From Bacteroidales bacterium (GTDB lineage Bacteria; Bacteroidota; Bacteroidia; Bacteroidales; UBA7960): a stretch of 5,055 nucleotides of DNA. The notes under the pieces are model-generated. The model saw only the letters and a list, made by a program, of their open reading frames with translations, did no database searches and was not told the origin of the DNA. Position numbers and translations under genes: made by a program. The first letter of the stretch is position 1. Every line of letters begins with the position of its first letter. The stretch covers positions 1-5,055 of the forward strand of contig SLOR01000274.1 of NCBI GenBank assembly GCA_007132395.1, given 5' to 3'. This document shows positions 1 through 5,055 of this stretch, piece after piece.

Positions 1-32
1 CAATAATACAATACAGTTTTTTTTGACTAAAA

Positions 33-44
33 GGCTCATGAGCC
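33..44. repeat. 12-bp perfect palindrome upstream of the transporter gene
   Basis: GGCTCATGAGCC reads the same on both strands. It follows a run of eight T (17-24) and lies about 75 bp ahead of the candidate promoter of the transporter gene. It could be a protein-binding dyad or chance. It has no loop and no T-run after it, so it is not a normal intrinsic terminator on the + strand. On the - strand the flanking run of T (complement of A) is too short to decide. Confidence 0.25.
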
Positions 45-94
45 AGAATAATTAATTAACCAGAAAATCCGGTAAAAAATTCCATCCGGCCTTC

Positions 95-125
95 ATTGGA
101 AAACCAAAAAAAAACTTCATTTTTG
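95..125 (+). promoter_or_regulatory. candidate Bacteroidota-type promoter for the AbgT-family gene
   Basis: CATTTTTG at 118-125 matches the Bacteroidota -7 consensus TAnnTTTG at five of its six fixed positions. ATTG at 95-98 matches the -33 consensus TTTG at three of four, with a 19-nt spacer, which is the expected distance. Transcription would start near 130, giving a leader of about 20 nt before the ATG at 150. The TTG codon at 96 that could extend the reading frame would then lie inside the -33 box, which argues against it as a start. This is a consensus match only. Confidence 0.45.
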
Positions 126-149
126 CCCTTCCAATCAAAACAAAATATT

Positions 150-1736
150 ATGTCAAAAAATACAGAGAATAATCAAGCGAGTAATTCGTCTGCGGCGGCA
201 GCCAACGACCATCAGCCTGAAGCCGCAAAAGGCTTTCTGGGCTGGGTGGAAAAGATGGGCAACAAGCTTCCTCACCCTTTCTGGATGTTTGTGTGGATTT
301 GCATCTTTATCGTGGTATTGAGTGCCATTACCAGTTATTTCAATGTAAGTGCCATCGACCCGGGCAGGGGGGAAAGTGTTTCAGCCCGCAACCTTGTGTC
401 GGGCGAGGGGCTTCGCTGGTTCCTGGAAGAAATGGTTACCAACTTTGCCCATTTTGCACCCTTCGGGCTGGTGCTGGTAATGCTCATGGGTGTTTCCATT
501 GCCGAGCAAAGCGGTTTGCTGGCTGTTGCACTGCGCAACATTGCCTTTGCCGTGCCTAAACAAATTGTAATGCCCGTAATTTTCATCATCGGAGCCTGCG
601 GTAATATTGGTTCTGATGCCGGAATTGTAATTGTTCCTCCCATTGCTGCACTGATATTCTCCAAGATGGGTCTGCACCCCATTGCAGGGCTTATAGCCGG
701 TTATGCGGGAGCTACCGCCGGGTTTACTGCCAACTTCTTCATTGCCGGCACCGACGTGATGCTGGCCGGTATATCTACCCAGGTAGCATCGGGCATCAAC
801 GGGGGTATTGAAGTTAGTGCCACCGCCAACTGGTATTTTATGATTGTATCCACCTTTGCATTGGGTTTGGGAGGTGCATTTATTGTCAGACGTTTTACCA
901 TTCCCCGCTGTAATGCCTTTGCCGGTGCCGACATGCTGGACACTGCCGACCTGGAACAAAACAAGGGACTTACCGACGAAGAAAGAAAAGGCCTTAAACA
1001 TGCAGGGATTGCTATCCTGCTGTATTCTGCTTTAATCTTTATGCTGGTAGCACCCACCTGGGGACCGTTGCGCGATCCGGTAACCAATGCCATCGTGCCC
1101 TCACCTTTCCTGCGCGGACTGGTACCTATCCTGTTCTTCTTCTTTGCCATTCCCGGATATTTCTATGGAAGAGCAACCGGCACCATTACCCAGGCCAACG
1201 ATGTGCTCAAACACATGGAGTTTGGAATGAAAGGACTCAGTGGTTACATTGTACTTATGCTGGTGGTAGCTCAATTTATTGAACTTTTCACCTGGTCGAA
1301 CCTGGATAAAATCCTGGCCATCAACGGTGCCGAATTTCTGCGTGCAACAGGGCTTACAGGGCCGGTACTCTTCACAGTGTATATGATACTTGTCGCCCTG
1401 CTGAATATCTTCCTGGGAAGCGGCTCGGCCAAATGGGCCATCTTTGCTCCCATTTTCATTCCCATGCTGGCGCAGCTAAATTACAGCCCGGCATTTGTGC
1501 AACTTATGTATCGCGTGGGAGATTCCATTACCAACTGCGTTACCCCCTTGTACGTTTATTTCCCGCTGCTGCTGGGGTGGATTAATAAATACGACAAACG
1601 TATTGGAATAGGAACGGTGGTATCATTGCTGATTCCCTACGCGGTAATCCTGTTCATCATCTGGCTGGTTCTGCTGTTTGTATGGTACGGCTTGAACCTG
1701 CCCATTGGTGTGGGAGAAGGAATCTATATCAACTAA
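150..1736 (+). CDS. AbgT-family inner-membrane transporter (aminobenzoyl-glutamate / antifolate type)
   Basis: This 528-residue protein has the usual length and composition of the AbgT family, whose members import p-aminobenzoyl-glutamate (E. coli AbgT) or export sulfonamide-type antimetabolites (MtrF, YdaH). A polar Asn/Ser/Ala-rich cytoplasmic tail (residues 1-26) precedes many hydrophobic helices, the first near 43-63. Visible family signatures are GSDAG (154-158), AGTD (199-202), GSGSAKWA (423-430) and RVGDSITN-VTP (455-466). The MtrF functional residues as I remember them (D193, S417, W420, P438, R446, D449, P457) fall on D202, S426, W429, P447, R455, D458 and P466, all at a constant offset of nine, so the core looks intact. 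I chose the ATG at 150. A TTG at 96 in the same frame would add 18 lysine-rich residues, but it overlaps the likely promoter. No abgA/abgB hydrolase genes lie beside it, so direction and substrate are undetermined. Family assignment is firm. Confidence 0.93.
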   Translation: MSKNTENNQASNSSAAAANDHQPEAAKGFLGWVEKMGNKLPHPFWMFVWICIFIVVLSAITSYFNVSAIDPGRGESVSARNLVSGEGLRWFLEEMVTNFAHFAPFGLVLVMLMGVSIAEQSGLLAVALRNIAFAVPKQIVMPVIFIIGACGNIGSDAGIVIVPPIAALIFSKMGLHPIAGLIAGYAGATAGFTANFFIAGTDVMLAGISTQVASGINGGIEVSATANWYFMIVSTFALGLGGAFIVRRFTIPRCNAFAGADMLDTADLEQNKGLTDEERKGLKHAGIAILLYSALIFMLVAPTWGPLRDPVTNAIVPSPFLRGLVPILFFFFAIPGYFYGRATGTITQANDVLKHMEFGMKGLSGYIVLMLVVAQFIELFTWSNLDKILAINGAEFLRATGLTGPVLFTVYMILVALLNIFLGSGSAKWAIFAPIFIPMLAQLNYSPAFVQLMYRVGDSITNCVTPLYVYFPLLLGWINKYDKRIGIGTVVSLLIPYAVILFIIWLVLLFVWYGLNLPIGVGEGIYIN

Positions 1737-1739
1737 AGT

Positions 1740-1763
1740 TCTTTCTAACATAAAGTAGAAAGA
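1740..1763. repeat. 8-bp A/T-rich inverted repeat just after the transporter stop codon
   Basis: TCTTTCTA (1740-1747) and TAGAAAGA (1756-1763) are perfect reverse complements separated by 8 nt, starting 4 nt after the TAA stop. The stem is A/T-rich and has no T-run after it, so it is a weak candidate for a transcript-end hairpin. Its right arm overlaps the first bases of the MITE-like element that follows. Confidence 0.35.
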
Positions 1764-1884
1764 GGCTGTCTCAAAAGTGCCAACCGGTCTTTAAGCCAGT
1801 CGAAACGACCTCTGATTATTATTCAGACACCCGCTTCGACAAGCTTAGCGTCCGAAGATAAACCGGCATTTGAGGCAGCCTCTT
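1760..1884. mobile_element. MITE-like palindromic element, ~125 bp, non-coding
   Basis: The left end (1760-1781, beginning AAGAGGCTGTCTCAAA) and the reverse complement of the right end (1865-1884, AAGAGGCTGCCTCAAA) match over 16 positions with one difference. After a 2-nt insertion on the left, both continue with TGCC. The single difference would form a G-U pair in RNA. Both ends are followed internally by CCGG. The interior has smaller dyads (GTCG-AAA-CGAC at 1799-1809 and CTTCG...CGAAG within 1834-1856) and no convincing gene. Ends of the GAGGCTGTCTCAAA type resemble insertion-sequence termini I remember from Bacteroidota, so this may be a non-autonomous derivative moved by another element's transposase. 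I see no clear target-site duplication. Alternatives are a REP-like palindrome or a structured 3' UTR; there is no T-run for a terminator. Confidence 0.5.
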
Positions 1885-1938
1885 GTCATTATATATGCTC
1901 CCTCCGCAAATCACGGAAGATTTTTTTCTTTTTTCAGC

Positions 1939-1946
1939 TATCTTTA
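1939..1946 (+). promoter_or_regulatory. candidate -7 promoter box for the pullulanase gene
   Basis: TATCTTTA matches the Bacteroidota -7 consensus TAnnTTTG at all but the last fixed position. It lies 26 nt before the ATG at 1973, giving a short A-rich leader of about 20 nt. The upstream region is T-rich, but no good TTTG -33 box sits at the usual spacing, so support comes from the -7 box and its position. It decides the start: in-frame upstream codons at 1883 (TTG) and 1895 (ATG) would lie upstream of the transcript. Confidence 0.45.
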
Positions 1947-1972
1947 CGCCCCACAAAACAAACCCATCAAAC

Positions 1973-4012
1973 ATGACAGCTATGAACATCAGAAAAATTA
2001 GTTTATTCACCTTATTTGCAATCTTTACAATGACAATAGTAAGTTGCCAGTTAACGGCCCGACAGGAGCTTTGCCAGGGCTATCCTGTTTATCATGGAGA
2101 CGACCTTGGCGTAAATTACACACCTGAGAAAACCATATTCAGGGTATGGGCTCCATTTACAGAAGCTATAACCGTTAGAATCTACAACCAGGGACATGAA
2201 GGCGAAGTGCTGGAAACCCTGCCCATGCAACAGGACGTGCAAGGCACCTGGCTGCTGGAACTGGAAGGAGACTGGAAAGATAAATATTACACCTACCAGG
2301 CACAGATTAACGGGGAGTTGAAGATGGAAGTGCCCGACCCCAATGCCAAAGCAGTGGGCGTAAACGGAAACAGAGGAATGATTGTTGACCTCACAGCTAC
2401 CAACCCATTAGGTTGGGAAAATGATGACCGCCCCGAACTTTCCAGTCATGCCGATATGGTTATATGGGAAATCCATATGAGAGATTTCTCTATTCACCCC
2501 AGCTCTGGCATTGAAAACAAGGGGAAATACCTGGCCTTTACCGAAACCGGAACCCGCAGCCCCGAAGGCCACAAAACCGGCATCGACCACCTGGTAGAAC
2601 TGGGCATCACTCACGTGCACCTGCTGCCCGTATATGATTTTTATACCATCGACGAAACCCGACTGGACGAACCCCAATTCAACTGGGGCTACGACCCGAA
2701 AAACTATAATGTACCCCAGGGTTCTTACTCCACCGACCCCTACGATGGCAATGTGCGCATCCGCGAATTTAAAAAAATGGTGCAGTCGCTGCACAACCAG
2801 GGCATACGTGTGATTATGGACGTGGTATACAATCATATGTACGATGCCACTACATCACCCTTTGAGAACCTGGTACCCGGATATTACTTCCGTATGAATG
2901 AGGACGGTACTTACTCCAACGGCTCAGGATGTGGAAACGAAACCGCATCTGAAAGGGCTATGATGCGCAAATTCATGATTGAATCGGTGAAATACTGGGC
3001 ACAGGAGTACCGTATTGATGGCTTTCGCTTCGACCTGATGGGCCTGCACGACATCGAAACCATGAACCTTATCCGCGAGGAACTCCACGCCATCGACCCC
3101 GACATCTTTATTTACGGTGAAGGATGGACCGCAGGCGACACCCCGCTGCCCGAACATGACCGCGCCATCAAAGTACACACGCCCAGGCTCAATGGCATAG
3201 CTGCTTTCAGCGATGATATCCGTGATGGTATCCGCGGACCGTGGTGGGAAGCCAAAGCCCCGGGTTTTATGGCAGGACAGCACGGACTGGAGGAAAGTAT
3301 CAAGTTTGGTGTGGTAGCTTCAACCGAGCATCCTCAGATTAACTACCCCTCGGTAAATTACTCCGATGCTCCCTGGGCAGATAATCCCCTGCAAACCATT
3401 ACCTATGTTACCTGCCACGACAACCCCTGCCTGTGGGATAAAATCGTGGACACCTGTATCGACTGCTCCAAAGATGAAATGCTGGATATGCAGAAATTTG
3501 CCAATGCCATCGTGCTTACTTCGCAGGGAATTCCCTTGTTGCATGCCGGGGAGGAAATCGTACGCACCAAATTCGGCGAGCACAACAGCTACAACCTACC
3601 CGACTCCATCAATCAATTGGTTTGGCATAATAAAGACACTTACAGAGATGTGTTTGACTATTACAAAGATTTGATTACCCTTCGTAAAAACCATCCTGCC
3701 TTCCGTATGCCTACCACCGAAATGGTACAACAGCACCTGCGCTTCCTGGATACACATCAGGCATTGGTGGTAGGGTATCACATAGGTGACAATGCCAATA
3801 ACGACCCCTGGAAGGACATCCTGGTGTTTTACAATGCCAATGCCCATGGCGTGGATGTTGAACTACCCGAAGGCGACTGGACCATCGTAGCCACCAAGTT
3901 TTCCATTGAAGAAACCGGCTCTACCGTGGAAGGTTTCAACAATACACAAAATGGAAAGACTCATATCCCGGACAGATCCATCCTGATACTGGTAGACAAA
4001 GCCAGCGTATAA
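1973..4012 (+). CDS. pulA: type I pullulanase, lipoprotein (GH13 with CBM48)
   Basis: This 679-residue enzyme is predicted to cut alpha-1,6 branch links in pullulan, amylopectin or glycogen-type glucans outside the cytoplasm. The N-terminus is a lipoprotein signal: basic start, hydrophobic stretch 9-23, then lipobox IVSC with the lipidated cysteine at 25. A CBM48-type domain follows (about 45-140, with FRVWAP at 56-61). The barrel carries the type I pullulanase signature as FNWGYDP at 236-242, where the family usually has Tyr first. GH13 motifs are DVVYNH (283-288), GFRFD with the nucleophile D354, GEGW with the acid/base E383, and HDN with the transition-state-stabilising D483. A C-terminal beta domain runs from about 600. 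All three catalytic carboxylates are present and length is normal. Cysteines at 481, 486, 495 and 498 cluster around the last motif. The start at 1973 places the signal peptide at the N-terminus and sits just after a candidate promoter; ATG 1982 is an alternative start. No Sus-type genes are adjacent. Confidence 0.93.
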   Translation: MTAMNIRKISLFTLFAIFTMTIVSCQLTARQELCQGYPVYHGDDLGVNYTPEKTIFRVWAPFTEAITVRIYNQGHEGEVLETLPMQQDVQGTWLLELEGDWKDKYYTYQAQINGELKMEVPDPNAKAVGVNGNRGMIVDLTATNPLGWENDDRPELSSHADMVIWEIHMRDFSIHPSSGIENKGKYLAFTETGTRSPEGHKTGIDHLVELGITHVHLLPVYDFYTIDETRLDEPQFNWGYDPKNYNVPQGSYSTDPYDGNVRIREFKKMVQSLHNQGIRVIMDVVYNHMYDATTSPFENLVPGYYFRMNEDGTYSNGSGCGNETASERAMMRKFMIESVKYWAQEYRIDGFRFDLMGLHDIETMNLIREELHAIDPDIFIYGEGWTAGDTPLPEHDRAIKVHTPRLNGIAAFSDDIRDGIRGPWWEAKAPGFMAGQHGLEESIKFGVVASTEHPQINYPSVNYSDAPWADNPLQTITYVTCHDNPCLWDKIVDTCIDCSKDEMLDMQKFANAIVLTSQGIPLLHAGEEIVRTKFGEHNSYNLPDSINQLVWHNKDTYRDVFDYYKDLITLRKNHPAFRMPTTEMVQQHLRFLDTHQALVVGYHIGDNANNDPWKDILVFYNANAHGVDVELPEGDWTIVATKFSIEETGSTVEGFNNTQNGKTHIPDRSILILVDKASV

Positions 4013-4031
4013 TTTACTTTTAATGCATTAC

Positions 4032-4071
4032 AAAAAGAGCTGACTTACACAATGGAAGTCAGCTCTTTTTT
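4032..4071 (+). terminator. intrinsic terminator after the pullulanase gene
   Basis: Positions 4032-4046 pair perfectly with 4056-4070 in a 15-bp stem around a 9-nt loop (ACACAATGG). The core is GAGCTGACTT paired with AAGTCAGCTC, flanked by A5 on the left and a run of six T (4066-4071) on the right. It starts 20 nt after the pullulanase stop. The A-run on the left means it could also work on the opposite strand. Confidence 0.9.
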
Positions 4072-4072
4072 G

Positions 4073-4080
4073 TATCTTTA
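4073..4080 (+). promoter_or_regulatory. candidate -7 promoter box for the small exported protein
   Basis: TATCTTTA is the same octamer as the box proposed ahead of the pullulanase, one mismatch from TAnnTTTG. It begins two bases after the T-run of the pullulanase terminator and would give a leader of roughly 50 nt before the ATG at 4140. No clear TTTG -33 box is visible, because that region is the terminator stem and loop. Confidence 0.35.
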
Positions 4081-4139
4081 AAACAAAGTTCCGGGTTTGT
4101 CGTTTTTAATTAGTCTGGCAACTCAATCAAGTTAAGCGG

Positions 4140-4430
4140 ATGATAAAAAAAATCTCCATAATATTTTCCATACTGTTTCTGGCCTGTCTGCTGGCAAGCG
4201 GTGTAGTTTTTACAGCCACACCTTCTATGCATCTTGCAGAGAACAATCCGCCTGACAATCAGTCGCACAGCGATACCCTGGAATTGCCAAGAGCCCCCAG
4301 CCCCCTTGAGCAAAAACTCAAAGACCCCGATTTTGACGTGAGAATGCCGGGCGGAAGTCGTTTACAACCCTGGCACGACATCAACAGTATGTATCCCCGA
4401 CGCACACTGCAAATATCTCAGATGGCCTGA
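4140..4430 (+). CDS. small exported protein of unknown function
   Basis: This encodes 96 residues that I do not recognise. The N-terminus looks like a signal peptide or a single membrane anchor: MIKK followed by a hydrophobic stretch at about 5-24, with possible cleavage near TA at 25-26. The FLAC at 13-16 is a poor lipobox because Phe sits at -3. The remaining ~70 residues are polar and proline-rich (NNPPDN, PRAPSP), with an acidic/basic segment (KLKDPDFDV) and a GGS and RR-containing tail. There is no recognised motif. Support for it being real comes from the signal-like start, the ATG placed after a terminator and candidate promoter, and the lack of any competing gene on either strand. The sequence before the ATG (TTAAGCGG) is at best a weak ribosome site. 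The gene could be spurious, but the export signal makes chance less likely. Confidence 0.6.
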   Translation: MIKKISIIFSILFLACLLASGVVFTATPSMHLAENNPPDNQSHSDTLELPRAPSPLEQKLKDPDFDVRMPGGSRLQPWHDINSMYPRRTLQISQMA

Positions 4431-4555
4431 GTATTTTTCAAAAAAAGTCTTTCCCCGCCAAAGCCTTATCAATGCCCTATACAGGTCTTTTTACCTGACG
4501 GCCAAAACCCTTTATCGGATTTTATTTTCGTTTCATGAGCCAATTACGGTTTATT

Positions 4556-4573
4556 TACTGTACACATACAGTA
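4556..4573. promoter_or_regulatory. 18-bp dyad, possible operator ahead of the type IX cargo gene
   Basis: TACTGTA (4556-4562) and TACAGTA (4567-4573) form a perfect 7-bp inverted repeat around CACA, ending 18 bp before the ATG at 4592. This size and symmetry suit a dimeric regulator, and the position would overlap the promoter or the 5' leader. It looks like the E. coli LexA box core (CTGT...ACAG), but the spacing between half-sites is 6 rather than 8, so I do not call it LexA. The rest of 4431-4591 shows only a weak 5-bp hairpin and A/T-rich tracts. Confidence 0.35.
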
Positions 4574-4591
4574 TATACTAACCCCAAAAAA

Positions 4592-5055
4592 ATGCTTATG
4601 AATCGATTCAATATTACGCTTTTCTTCTTTTTTATACTTCTTGCACCTCCCTTCTTGGCAGAGTTAAAATCCCAGGAAATTATTGCCCCGGCGGGTGCTG
4701 TTTTTCATAACAACAATACGTCCATTAGCTGGACCCTGGGAGAAAGCTTTACCACCACACACAGCTCGGAAGGAGTTACAATAACGCAGGGGTTCCATCA
4801 GGGAGACCTGCAAATAAGCACCTTTGTTGTTGACCCTACATTGGATTTCAGCATTGAAGTTTATCCTAATCCTACCAGCGACCTTTTATGGGTAAACATA
4901 ACACCCAATATTCCCAACAAAATTTATTATATGCTCTTTAATACCGAGGGCAGGCTCATACAGAGGGACAAGCTTATGAATCCCAGCCAGAACATCCGCT
5001 TTGATGGACTGGCACCCGGGACTTACATCCTTAGAATTCTTCAGGAAGATAAGCC
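4592..5055 (+). CDS. secreted protein with type IX secretion C-terminal sorting domain (3' end cut by window)
   Basis: The reading frame stays open from the ATG at 4592 to the window end: 154 codons plus two bases, with no stop. An N-terminal signal peptide (hydrophobic 8-22) is followed by a short beta-rich segment with SISWTLGES (44-52) and VTITQGFHQGDL (62-73), a pattern I recognise from small Bacteroidota secreted proteins ending in a sorting domain. The C-terminal part is a type A sorting domain: YPNPTSDLLWV at 91-101 and LAPGTYILRI at 140-149. This domain normally ends a few residues after the final strand, so the stop should lie just past the window. The type IX system would carry it across the outer membrane and remove the domain. 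A second ATG at 4598 (MNRFN) is an equally good start. The molecular role beyond export is unknown. Confidence 0.85.
   Translation, partial: MLMNRFNITLFFFFILLAPPFLAELKSQEIIAPAGAVFHNNNTSISWTLGESFTTTHSSEGVTITQGFHQGDLQISTFVVDPTLDFSIEVYPNPTSDLLWVNITPNIPNKIYYMLFNTEGRLIQRDKLMNPSQNIRFDGLAPGTYILRILQEDK

Noticed and set aside
335..1150. Several overlapping reverse-strand frames inside the transporter gene
   Set aside because: They are antisense to a clearly recognised membrane protein, lack family motifs and have biased low-complexity translations. They are shadows.
1819..2010. Reverse-strand 63-codon frame across the MITE-like element and the pullulanase start
   Set aside because: It spans a repeat element end, a candidate promoter and the signal peptide region of another gene, with no recognisable protein feature beyond a hydrophobic start that mirrors A/T-rich DNA.
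2408..3847. Reverse-strand frames and a + strand 102-codon frame inside the pullulanase gene
   Set aside because: They overlap conserved GH13 motifs in the main frame and show no domain of their own.
4482..4497. Hairpin CAGGT-CTTTTT-ACCTG downstream of the small gene as a terminator
   Set aside because: The stem is only 5 bp and no T-run follows it. It starts about 50 nt after the stop codon, so it is too weak to call.
4533..4542. TCATGAGCCA also occurs at 36-45, suggesting a repeated site flanking the region
   Set aside because: A shared 10-mer is expected several times by chance in 5 kb, and only the first copy is part of a full palindrome.
4556..4573. LexA (SOS) box
   Set aside because: The CTGT and ACAG halves are 6 nt apart rather than the 8 of the E. 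coli site, and Bacteroidota LexA sites are not reliably of that form. It is kept only as an unnamed dyad.
1..5055. CRISPR arrays, tRNA or rRNA genes, riboswitches, phage genes
   Set aside because: I saw no regularly spaced direct repeats, no cloverleaf-like stretch and no rRNA-like sequence. The gaps between genes are short and explained by promoters, a terminator and one repeat element.

Overview
This window looks like ordinary chromosomal DNA of a member of the Bacteroidota, probably a lineage with a type IX secretion system. Four things point there. The last gene carries a recognisable C-terminal type IX sorting domain. Candidate promoters fit the Bacteroidota -7 consensus TAnnTTTG. The leaders in front of the ATG codons are A-rich and lack a Shine-Dalgarno sequence. 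The pullulanase has a Bacteroidota-style lipoprotein signal. Genus cannot be told from the sequence.

Layout, all genes on the + strand: (1) 1-149, leader with a 12-bp palindrome and a candidate promoter; (2) 150-1736, an AbgT-family inner-membrane transporter; (3) 1737-1972, an intergenic region holding a ~125-bp palindromic, MITE-like element with imperfect terminal inverted repeats, then a candidate promoter; (4) 1973-4012, a lipoprotein type I pullulanase (GH13 with an N-terminal CBM48); (5) 4032-4080, a strong intrinsic terminator running straight into a candidate promoter; (6) 4140-4430, a small exported protein of unknown function; (7) 4431-4591, a short spacer with a perfect 7-bp dyad; (8) 4592 to the window end, the start of a secreted type IX cargo protein, cut by the window edge probably just before its stop codon.

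The genes look like separate transcription units rather than an operon. Each has its own spacer, and the pullulanase is insulated by a terminator. No pathway links the transporter to the pullulanase. The pullulanase would debranch alpha-glucans outside the cytoplasm, and the last gene exports a small protein to the surface or medium. No SusC/SusD, amylase or abgA/abgB genes are visible in the window.

I found no convincing new multi-gene system. The points most worth checking are the MITE-like element, a four-cysteine cluster around the pullulanase active site, the fused terminator/promoter, the dyad ahead of the last gene, and the orphan exported protein.
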